The position numbers and the translations under genes are program-made. The notes under the pieces were generated by a model. That model searched no databases. It worked only from the letters and a program-made list of their open reading frames with translations, and was not told where the DNA came from. A DNA stretch of 13,458 bases from Gemmatimonadota bacterium (GTDB lineage: Bacteria > Gemmatimonadota > Gemmatimonadetes > Longimicrobiales > Gaopeijiaceae): positions 1-13,458 of the forward strand of contig JAUQOX010000055.1 in the NCBI GenBank assembly GCA_030550695.1, read 5' to 3'. Positions 1 to 5,226 of this stretch are shown piece by piece; the stretch's first letter is position 1, and each line of letters starts with the position of its first letter.

Positions 1-644
1 GTTCGCTGGATCCTCCTCTCGATGTTGAGCCCCCAACTCTGGAGGGGAAGATCGGGGAAGCGCAGACTCTTGAAGGGGATCCGGATCTCCAAGGCGTACC
101 CCCAGGGATGGATCCGCCCCTCCGATTCCCAAATGAAATCCAAGCTTTTGTCGATGGGATGGCCGCGACCCTGGCGGGTGCGGGGCGCCCCTTCGATCCA
201 CAGGCCGTCCTCCTGGACCCCCAAGGGGTTGGCGGCCAAGGCGTACGCTCGGCGCTGGTCGTGGAAAGTATCCAGAAGAATGAGAATGTAGTCGTCGAAG
301 TCCGTGACGTTGTCCCGCTCCCTGAGGGCCGCCCGGATCCCGTCGGGCCGTTCATCGAAGGCCCGCACCCCGAAGTAGAGCGCCTCGGGGGAGAGCAGGA
401 CGAGGACTTCGGTGGGCTGTGAGGCCGGCGCCCCCTCCACGGGTTGGAACTGGGTGAAGTTGCAGAGAAGGACCGCCTGCTCCCAGTCCGGTTCGTCGAG
501 TCGGCCGTCCAGGACGATGAGGGGGCGCTCCACCGTGGGCACCTCCACCCGAAGCTGTCCTAAAGTGCCGGCGTGGCAGCCGTCGGAAGAAGGGACCATG
601 GGAGGGGGACCAGCCAGGGCCAGCGTGGCGAGGAGCAGAACCAT
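1..644 (-). CDS. Secreted CBM9-like / DUF5916-type protein, 3' end missing
   Basis: Partial gene with 214 residues visible; the C-terminus lies beyond the left edge. The ATG at 644 is the first start codon I find in its upstream frame, and an AGGGG lies about 7 bases before it. Residues 1-12 are hydrophobic (MVLLLATLALAG), consistent with a signal peptide that has an unusually short basic part. From about residue 43 the sequence resembles the carbohydrate-binding family 9-like domain found at the N-terminus of DUF5916 proteins: LDGRLDEPDWEQA (45-57), a TQFQPVEGAPA segment (64-74), DNVTDFDDYILILLDTFHD (111-129), ANPLGVQEDG (138-147) and WGYALEIRIPFKSLRFP (181-197). The missing remainder would normally be an outer-membrane beta-barrel-like domain. 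Such proteins are common, often in several copies, in Gemmatimonadota. The ligand is unknown, and sugar binding is inferred only from the fold family. Confidence 0.8.
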   Translation of the reverse strand, partial: MVLLLATLALAGPPPMVPSSDGCHAGTLGQLRVEVPTVERPLIVLDGRLDEPDWEQAVLLCNFTQFQPVEGAPASQPTEVLVLLSPEALYFGVRAFDERPDGIRAALRERDNVTDFDDYILILLDTFHDQRRAYALAANPLGVQEDGLWIEGAPRTRQGRGHPIDKSLDFIWESEGRIHPWGYALEIRIPFKSLRFPDLPLQSWGLNIERRIQR

Positions 645-816
645 GAGCGCCCCTGGAAGGGACCGAAGAAAACGTGGTCGCCCCCCTTTTTTCGGAGGCG
701 GCGTAAAAAATGATGGGTGCGACGAGAATCGTCGAGCAGGGAGGGGGAATCAGGAAGGGGCGGCCGAGGAGTGGAAGACCGGCCTCCCGGGATCGCCGCC
801 CCCCGGCCCGACCTCC
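645..816. other. Intergenic gap between MBL hydrolase and CBM9-like gene
   Basis: This 172-base gap contains no coding sequence that I can support. Read on the minus strand, a 6-bp hairpin with a 3-base loop (720-734) is followed nine bases later by a run of six T (705-710). It could act as a weak terminator for the upstream hydrolase gene, but the spacing between stem and T-run is longer than in classic intrinsic terminators. I found no convincing -35/-10 pair for the CBM9-like gene here. Confidence 0.35.
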
Positions 817-1737
817 CTATCCGTGGACCACCTCCTCGTAGGCGCAAGTGAGGGGGTCCCTGGGACCGGGCTGACCGAAGGGACCGTAGGCCTCGAAACC
901 CGCCAGCGGCTCGCGCATGGCCAGGATCTCGTCCCTGCTCTTTCCGGCCTTCACCTGGCTCTCCACGAAGGAGAGCAGCGCCTCGATGTAGCTTCGGAAG
1001 CCCTCTACCTCCGCCCTCCCCCCGGTGACGGCGCGGTTGGGAGCGGCGTGCCCGAACACGTAGAGGGTGTCCCCTTCATGCTCCGCAAGGACCCGGCCCA
1101 GCACGGAGTGCCACCCTTTGAGGGTGGCCCCGGCGGGGCGATCCACCACCGGATGGCGGAGGTGGAACATGAGATCGCCCAGGTGCACCACGTTGGCGTG
1201 CTGGAAGGTGATCACGGCATCGCCGCTGGTGTGAGCGGGGCCGTACCAACGGGCGGAGACCCGCTCGTGCCCTGCGTTCATTTCCCAGCCTTCGGAGAAG
1301 GTGGTGTCGGGGAAGAGGGCGTCTTCGGGCGGCTGGCCCCCCGGGGGATTGCGCATATGCTCGGCGGCTTTTTCATGGGCTACCACCTTTCCCACGCTCC
1401 CGCGGAAGACCACGTTGCCCGCCGTGTGATCGCCGTGATGATGGGTGTTGATGAGGGCATCCACCTGCCGCCCGCCGGATCGCTCGGCCAGACCCGCGGC
1501 CAGGACCCGGGCCTCGGCGGGATACTGGCTGTCCACCACCACCACGGCGTCGGCGTTGATCAGATAGCCGACAGTGCCTCCCCGCATGGTGAAGATCCCC
1601 ACGTCGCGCCGGAGGGGTAAGAAGACGGGAGCGGCCTGCTGGGCTTGGAGCAGGCCCTGGAGGGGGGAACGCCCCAGAAGGCCGCCCACGGCGGCTGCGC
1701 CGGTCCACAGGACGAACTCTCGGCGGGTGGGTGACAT
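817..1737 (-). CDS. Tat-exported MBL-fold metallo-hydrolase
   Basis: This 306-residue protein belongs to the metallo-beta-lactamase fold superfamily. It starts with a twin-arginine signal (TRREFVL at 4-10, then a hydrophobic stretch with GAAAVGGLLG), which implies folded export with metal already bound. The metal-site motifs are all present: HHHGDH (99-104, fitting HxHxDH), His169 in PAHTSGD, Asp188 in HLGDLMF and His230 in VFGHAAP. It should therefore be an active di-zinc (or other metal) hydrolase. Similar exported members are often grouped with quinoprotein-relay or SoxH-like hydrolases, but nothing here fixes the substrate. The ATG at 1737 is chosen because GGAGGG sits five bases before it and because the Tat motif begins there. 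The frame stays open upstream to 2061, but that stretch is low-complexity and looks non-coding. The neighbours do not suggest a role. Confidence 0.9.
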   Translation of the reverse strand: MSPTRREFVLWTGAAAVGGLLGRSPLQGLLQAQQAAPVFLPLRRDVGIFTMRGGTVGYLINADAVVVVDSQYPAEARVLAAGLAERSGGRQVDALINTHHHGDHTAGNVVFRGSVGKVVAHEKAAEHMRNPPGGQPPEDALFPDTTFSEGWEMNAGHERVSARWYGPAHTSGDAVITFQHANVVHLGDLMFHLRHPVVDRPAGATLKGWHSVLGRVLAEHEGDTLYVFGHAAPNRAVTGGRAEVEGFRSYIEALLSFVESQVKAGKSRDEILAMREPLAGFEAYGPFGQPGPRDPLTCAYEEVVHG

Positions 1738-2032
1738 GCGATCCCTCCGAAGATGGGGTGAAGGCGTGGCGATGGGACAGGGAAAGCCTACACGGGGAGG
1801 GATGGGTGGGCAAGGGGGCAAGGGCAGCCGGGACGTCCCGCCTTTCGGGCCGAAGAACCCACGGGAACCCCCGCTCCAAGGCACCGCGGCAGACCCACCT
1901 CTCCGGGGAGATAGGGAGCCTCCCCGTCCCGGTGCGTTCCGTCTCGCCAGGTCCTGGCAACCCGCCGGGGCCGTTCTTCGCCGGGGGGATCGTTTTTGCC
2001 GGGCGACCTCCCCCTCCCTGGAACGAAAGGCC
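1738..2032. other. 295-base non-coding gap with two short palindromes
   Basis: No supported gene lies here. The open frames that cross it are rich in Arg, Pro and Gly and have no family resemblance. It holds a perfect 12-base palindrome CGGGACGTCCCG (1829-1840) and a second one, GCCAGG-T-CCTGGC (1946-1958). The candidate promoter for the hydrolase gene lies at the lower end. No clear hairpin plus T-run terminator for the zinc-ribbon operon was found beyond its last stop codon at 2033. Confidence 0.4.
1785..1813 (-). promoter_or_regulatory. Possible sigma70-type promoter for the MBL hydrolase gene
   Basis: On the minus strand, TTGCCC (1808-1813) and TAGGCT (1785-1790) are separated by 17 bases. 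Transcription would begin near 1778, giving a leader of about 40 bases before the ATG at 1737. Both boxes match the consensus only partly, so this is a candidate only. Confidence 0.35.
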
Positions 2033-2449
2033 TCACCCGGCCGGCTTGATCTCCCCGCCAACCTCCCCTGTCACCTTCCGGCCGTCGTCGGTGAGGTAAA
2101 CCGCCGAGAAAAACGCCGCTGCCGCCGGTTTGAGGGCCTTCACGACGGCCACCTTGCTCCTGCCCTCCACCACACGAACGGAAAGCTCTTCGTCAGCCTT
2201 CCAGGTGGGCCAGATGGGGACCTCATTGCCGTTGGCATCCACTCCCTTGACCGTAACGGTCATCTCCTCACCTACCCGCAAGGTGAAGCTCGTCATCCCT
2301 GGCCCGGTGCCGGGGGTGTCACCCTTGTAGATGAGGATCAGAGCCAGAGGACCGGGCGCGGCCTGCGGGGAAAGCGGCAAGTTGCCCGCCGCCAGCGACC
2401 CCACTCCCAGTAGGAACACAGCCGCCCCGCGTTTCTTCCACGTGCCCAT
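2033..2449 (-). CDS. Small secreted protein with a probable Ig-like domain
   Basis: This 138-residue protein has a clear signal peptide: basic start MGTWKKRG followed by a hydrophobic stretch AAVFLLGVGSLAAG, with likely cleavage near residue 30. There is no cysteine, so it is not a lipoprotein. The mature part (about 35-138) is beta-rich with alternating hydrophobic residues: SFTLRVGEEMTVTVKGVDANG (54-74), WPTWKADEELSVRVVEG (80-96), then KVAVVKALKPAAAAF. The pattern 'time-like strand, DANGNEVP, WKADEELSV, VKALKPAAA' resembles bacterial Ig-like (BIG2-type) domains. The function is unknown. The start is well defined: AAAGGAGGT lies seven bases before the ATG at 2449, the strongest ribosome site in the window. 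It lies 44 bases after the zinc-ribbon gene's stop and is probably the last gene of that operon. A much longer open frame up to 2836 is rejected because it overlaps the zinc-ribbon gene. Confidence 0.8.
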   Translation of the reverse strand: MGTWKKRGAAVFLLGVGSLAAGNLPLSPQAAPGPLALILIYKGDTPGTGPGMTSFTLRVGEEMTVTVKGVDANGNEVPIWPTWKADEELSVRVVEGRSKVAVVKALKPAAAAFFSAVYLTDDGRKVTGEVGGEIKPAG

Positions 2450-2493
2450 GGTCAGTACCTCCTTTCGCTTCCGGTTCGGACGGTGGTGAGGAG

Positions 2494-3174
2494 TCACCCG
2501 CCACCCAGCTTCATTCCGCACTCTCCGCAGAAGCGGGTGCCTGCAGGGCTCTTGGCGCCGCAGCGTGGACAGGTCAGCAAGGCGAGGGGCGCGCCGCAGT
2601 TGTTGCAGAACTTTCCTTCTCCCGCAGGCTTGCCGCACTGGGGGCAAAGGGTCTGCTTGGCTTCGATCGTTCCGCTGAACACCTGCGTGCGGGCCGCTGC
2701 CTCCCGGATGTCGTCGACGGCCTTGCCGGCCCGGGCTGCAGCCACCTCGACATTGATCCGGGGGGCGCATGCGACGCAGAGACCCTCCTGTTCGTTGAAG
2801 TCTGCTTGGCAGACCCACTTGGTACACTTGGGGCATCGATGAAAGTGCTGTTTGGCCTCGCTTTGGGACAATTCGAAAGCGGCTTCGTGCTCTCTATGCC
2901 ACTCCGGGGACATTCCGCGGAACCGTTCTCCGATCACGTCCATGGCCCGCTCGGTGGCATAGCCCACGCGGTACTTGCCGGCAAGCTGGGACACCGCCCC
3001 CACAACGCCACCTAATCCACGGATCAACTTGCCTTTCCTGTGCGCCTTGGATTCAATGAAGCGTGTCTTGTAGCCTTCCCGACAAAGGTCACAATAGAAA
3101 GTGAATTGAAATCCGGCTTCCGTGCTGTTGTCCGCCATGTTGTCGGTAAATCCGATGAGTCTGCCTTCGGGCAT
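2494..3174 (-). CDS. Multi-zinc-ribbon protein
   Basis: This 226-residue protein has no signal peptide or membrane segment and is predicted to be cytoplasmic. Cysteine pairs mark several zinc sites: FYCDLCREGY near the N-terminus (C28, C31), a central cluster (C114, C117, C122, C133, C136), and two C-terminal zinc ribbons (C177/C180 with C190/C193, and C202/C205 with C216/C219). The C-terminal ribbons have the usual CPxCG...FCxxCG form. Between the first pair and the central cluster lies a Gly/Ala-rich stretch (about 48-82), and an Ala-rich likely helix sits at 143-163. The layout matches proteins generally annotated only as zinc ribbon domain-containing protein; no activity is established. 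A GAGGAGGG lies about eight bases before the ATG at 3174. An internal ATG at 3138 is possible but has no better ribosome site. It is the third gene of the likely operon, 36 bases after the previous stop. Confidence 0.85.
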   Translation of the reverse strand: MPEGRLIGFTDNMADNSTEAGFQFTFYCDLCREGYKTRFIESKAHRKGKLIRGLGGVVGAVSQLAGKYRVGYATERAMDVIGERFRGMSPEWHREHEAAFELSQSEAKQHFHRCPKCTKWVCQADFNEQEGLCVACAPRINVEVAAARAGKAVDDIREAAARTQVFSGTIEAKQTLCPQCGKPAGEGKFCNNCGAPLALLTCPRCGAKSPAGTRFCGECGMKLGGG

Positions 3175-3203
3175 GTCCCCTACCCTCCTCTCGAAACTGA
3201 AGT

Positions 3204-3220
3204 GCCGCTTTCAGAGCGGC
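3204..3220 (-). other. Short hairpin spanning the stop codon of the four-ribbon gene
   Basis: GCCGCT (3204-3209) and AGCGGC (3215-3220) form a perfect 6-bp stem with a 5-base loop. On the minus-strand transcript the TGA stop (3211-3213) falls in the loop. There is no following T-run, so it is not an intrinsic terminator. It might affect transcript stability or processing between the two genes, or it may be chance in GC-rich DNA. Confidence 0.3.
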
Positions 3221-3537
3221 TGGCCGCAGCGGATGCACACGTCTTGCAGGGGGGGCTGTTCTGTCCCACACTTCCGATTGGGACACACCACCACCAACCT
3301 ACGGCCACACCGGTCGCAGTAGCTCCCGAAAAACGTGCTCTCGAAACAGTGGGGACAGAGGAGCTCCAGGCCGAGGCCGCACCGGCTGCACCGGATCCAC
3401 CCTCGCTCCACCGGGTCCCTGCAACGCGGACAGCGCAGAGGCCCGAGGGGCTCCACCTTGCCGCACAGAGGACAGACGTTGGATTCGGGAGGGATGAGGC
3501 GGTCGCAGTACCGACACGGTTGTTTGTACCCGGCCAT
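3211..3537 (-). CDS. Protein built of four zinc-ribbon units
   Basis: This 108-residue protein contains 16 cysteines arranged as four consecutive pairs of knuckles: C8/C11 with C22/C25, C36/C39 with C50/C53, C61/C64 with C74/C77, and C85/C90 with C101/C104. Almost the whole chain is taken up by these units, so it should bind up to four zinc ions. The last unit is slightly unusual, with Cx4C (CPNRKC) instead of CxxC. There is no signal peptide or membrane helix. Proteins of this type usually bind other proteins or nucleic acids, but nothing identifies the partner. The ATG at 3537 is chosen because it begins just before the first ribbon and lies 25 bases after the preceding gene's stop. The frame is open further upstream to 3666, but that would overlap the PH-like gene. 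The ribosome site is weak (a run of G only), so translation may depend on the upstream gene. Confidence 0.82.
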   Translation of the reverse strand: MAGYKQPCRYCDRLIPPESNVCPLCGKVEPLGPLRCPRCRDPVERGWIRCSRCGLGLELLCPHCFESTFFGSYCDRCGRRLVVVCPNRKCGTEQPPLQDVCIRCGQPL

Positions 3538-3562
3538 GGGGCCCCCGCGTGGATGGGTGTGG

Positions 3563-4951
3563 CTAAGGCAAACCGATTTCCTGGGATTCTTCGCGACCGT
3601 CGGTAAGCTCCTCTTCTCGGCCCATATCCCTTTGCCACGTCTCTTCGTCGTCCAGGGATCGAACATGAAAAGACAAAAGATCCAGGACGTCGGCCTCCCA
3701 TCGTTCGCGAGACACGTGGAAAACCCTTCCGATGAATGCTCTCCTCATGCGGCGGAGTTCGGGGACCCGCTCGAGGGCAGACCGGTACTTCCGGTAACGT
3801 GGTTCCAGAAGACGCTCTTCGGAGAGGTAAATGGGTTCCCGGCGGAAGTTGATGGCGGACAGCCCAAGGTTGAGGTCGGCGATGGCTTGTTCGGACCTCT
3901 TCTCCATCTCCGGCGTGCCTGCCAGACGGGGGTATTCACTTCGCGGCACGATCCGGAAGAAATAGGTCGCCCGGCCCGAAGGGCCGGTGGTGGAAGCGGC
4001 CTCCATGGCCAGCGCGTTTCCGGGCTCGCGGGGGTCAGCGTTGAAGAGGGGGATCAAGAACCAGAGATACTCTCCGGTGAGCCCACCCAAAAGTCCTCGT
4101 TTGATACCGATGCAGCAAAGTTCTTGGGCTCCGAATCTTTGGAGGAAGTCGTACTCTTCCTTGATGCCGACCGCTTGGAGCCGGGCTTCGAGTTGGGTCC
4201 ACAGGGTCGGCGAGACGGCTTCGATGTCGCGCCGGCGGGCGGCTCGCCCTTCCTTCATCAGGCGGGCGGCGCCGCGCAAGGTCAGGGGATCCGCGTCGGG
4301 GACCAAGTGCCGCAAACTCTCCTGGGTCCGCAGTCCGATTTCGTTCAAGATCTCAGAGAGGATACGGGCCACGGCATCCCGCTGGCTGCCCAGGGATCCG
4401 ATCCGATAGCGTTCGCCGAAATCCGTGAGGAGAACCAGAGAGTAATCCTCCTCCAGCACGGCGGAGAGGTACCCGTAAGGGATTCGGGTAGGCTCTCCTG
4501 CCTGGGGAAGCAGCACGACGCCGCTTTCGTACAGACGTAGCTCACCGTCCCCGAGACGCTGCAGGGATCCGTCCCGGTCGTACCGTTCGAAAGAGGCTTC
4601 CACCCCGCTCTTCCGGACAGTCTCGTGCATGAGGAGTTCCTTCAGGAGGACCTCGTTCCGCAGGTGGACGAGAACCCTGAAGAAGTCCTCGTAGCGATAC
4701 CCCAGGGAGGAGAGGGTGAGCTGGCTCCCCGCCGTCAGGCTGAGCTGGATTCGATAGTCCTCCGCCGAGATCTGGACAATGTCCCGAAGCGGTACGAGAA
4801 AGGGAGGACCGAACGGAGGAAGGAAGGCGAAGCTCTCCTCGTAGAGCCTGGCCTTGCCCGGGGTGACCTCCAAAGGCACACCACCCGAAGCGGTGCAGGT
4901 ACACACCCCGTCCGCTTCCAGGATCACCGGGGGCTCGTCGTTCTGGGTCAT
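3563..4951 (-). CDS. Cytoplasmic protein with two PH-like repeats, unknown function
   Basis: This 462-residue protein has no signal peptide and no membrane helix. I do not recognise a named family. Two internal repeats are visible: residues about 34-102 (ARLYEESFAFLP, VPLRDIVQISAEDYRIQLSL, then a helix ending VLVHLRNE) and 138-204 (LRLYESGVVLLPQ, IPYGYLSAVLEEDYSLVLL, then a helix ending ILSEILNE). The order 'beta strands, EDY, beta strands, C-terminal helix' fits a pleckstrin-homology-like fold; this is an inference from pattern only. A third strand-rich region (about 275-340, GEYLWFLIPLF, ATYFFRIVPR) is followed by a charged, helical C-terminus (345-462). The ATG at 4951 has a GGGGA about seven bases before it, and the operon promoter at 5025-5054 excludes the longer open frame starting at 5041. 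It is the first gene of the operon, followed by the two zinc-ribbon genes. Confidence 0.82.
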   Translation of the reverse strand: MTQNDEPPVILEADGVCTCTASGGVPLEVTPGKARLYEESFAFLPPFGPPFLVPLRDIVQISAEDYRIQLSLTAGSQLTLSSLGYRYEDFFRVLVHLRNEVLLKELLMHETVRKSGVEASFERYDRDGSLQRLGDGELRLYESGVVLLPQAGEPTRIPYGYLSAVLEEDYSLVLLTDFGERYRIGSLGSQRDAVARILSEILNEIGLRTQESLRHLVPDADPLTLRGAARLMKEGRAARRRDIEAVSPTLWTQLEARLQAVGIKEEYDFLQRFGAQELCCIGIKRGLLGGLTGEYLWFLIPLFNADPREPGNALAMEAASTTGPSGRATYFFRIVPRSEYPRLAGTPEMEKRSEQAIADLNLGLSAINFRREPIYLSEERLLEPRYRKYRSALERVPELRRMRRAFIGRVFHVSRERWEADVLDLLSFHVRSLDDEETWQRDMGREEELTDGREESQEIGLP

Positions 4952-5024
4952 GGCCGTTCCCCAGCTGCCGGCCAGCAGGTGGGGGGATGAGCGGCGGCTG
5001 GCTCCACACCCCCTCCTGCCATGC

Positions 5025-5054
5025 AGTATACCACCGGGCAACCGCAGATCTCAA
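5025..5054 (-). promoter_or_regulatory. Sigma70-type promoter of the PH-like / zinc-ribbon operon
   Basis: On the minus strand TTGAGA (5049-5054) is followed after 18 bases by TATACT (5025-5030), both close to consensus. A run of eight T sits just upstream (5056-5063) where an UP element would lie. Transcription should begin near 5018, leaving a leader of about 66 bases before the ATG at 4951. It is the best promoter match I found in the window. Confidence 0.7.
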
Positions 5055-5055
5055 G

Positions 5056-5108
5056 AAAAAAAATGTTTCCCCGTCCCGGACCGGCCCGGGCTGGCGTCGG
5101 GGACGGGG
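5056..5108 (-). terminator. Terminator-like hairpin and T-run facing leftward
   Basis: The arms CCCCGTCCC (5069-5077) and GGGACGGGG (5100-5108) are perfect 9-bp inverted repeats with a 22-base loop that is itself GC-rich. Read on the minus strand the stem is followed by five bases and then eight T (5063-5056). This has the form of an intrinsic terminator that would stop leftward transcription coming from inside the peptidase gene, directly before the operon promoter. The T-run may instead serve only as an AT-rich promoter element. The long loop lowers confidence. Confidence 0.35.
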
Positions 5109-5109
5109 C

Positions 5110-5148
5110 GGCAGGGCGGCGGCTCGCCGGAAGGCTCCGGCGCCTGCC
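5110..5148. repeat. Bulged GC-rich inverted repeat upstream of the M14 gene
   Basis: CGCCGGA (5125-5131) and TCCGGCG (5136-5142) form a 7-bp stem with a 4-base loop. Outside them GGCAGG (5110-5115) pairs with CCTGCC (5143-5148) across a one-sided 9-base bulge. No T-run follows on the plus strand. It lies upstream of the likely transcription start of the peptidase gene, so it may be DNA-level structure or chance in very GC-rich sequence. Confidence 0.3.
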
Positions 5149-5150
5149 CG

Positions 5151-5178
5151 TTCCGCCCCCGCCCCTGGTGGTTAGATT
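5151..5178 (+). promoter_or_regulatory. Weak candidate promoter for the M14-glycan gene run
   Basis: TAGATT (5173-5178) matches four of six -10 positions, with TTCCGC (5151-5156) sixteen bases upstream as a poor -35 box. It would place the start near 5185, about 40 bases before the ATG at 5227. The remainder of the divergent gap 4952-5226 is GC-rich and holds only this, the leftward promoter and the hairpins listed separately. Confidence 0.25.
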
Positions 5179-5226
5179 GTTCCCCTGAACACCGCATCCC
5201 CCTTGGTCCCCTTCCCGGAGTCAGCG

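Noticed and set aside
412..1620. A 402-codon plus-strand frame opposite the MBL hydrolase
   Set aside because: Low-complexity, His/Gly-rich product without domains, antisense to a gene with an intact metal site and a good ribosome site.
1738..2061. N-terminal extension of the MBL hydrolase in the same open frame
   Set aside because: It would bury the Tat signal and lose the GGAGGG site before 1737; the extra residues are Arg/Gly/Pro-rich filler.
2450..2836. N-terminal extension of the Ig-like protein
   Set aside because: It would overlap most of the zinc-ribbon gene and place the signal peptide in the middle of the protein; the AAAGGAGGT site marks the ATG at 2449.
3335..4540. A 401-codon plus-strand frame opposite the PH-like gene
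   Set aside because: It begins inside the four-ribbon gene and has no recognisable domain; the minus-strand genes have consistent spacing and a promoter.
5110..5226. Riboswitch or attenuator in the M14 leader
   Set aside because: The inverted repeats are simple GC-rich stems, mostly upstream of the likely transcript start, and no known riboswitch core or terminator/antiterminator pair is visible.
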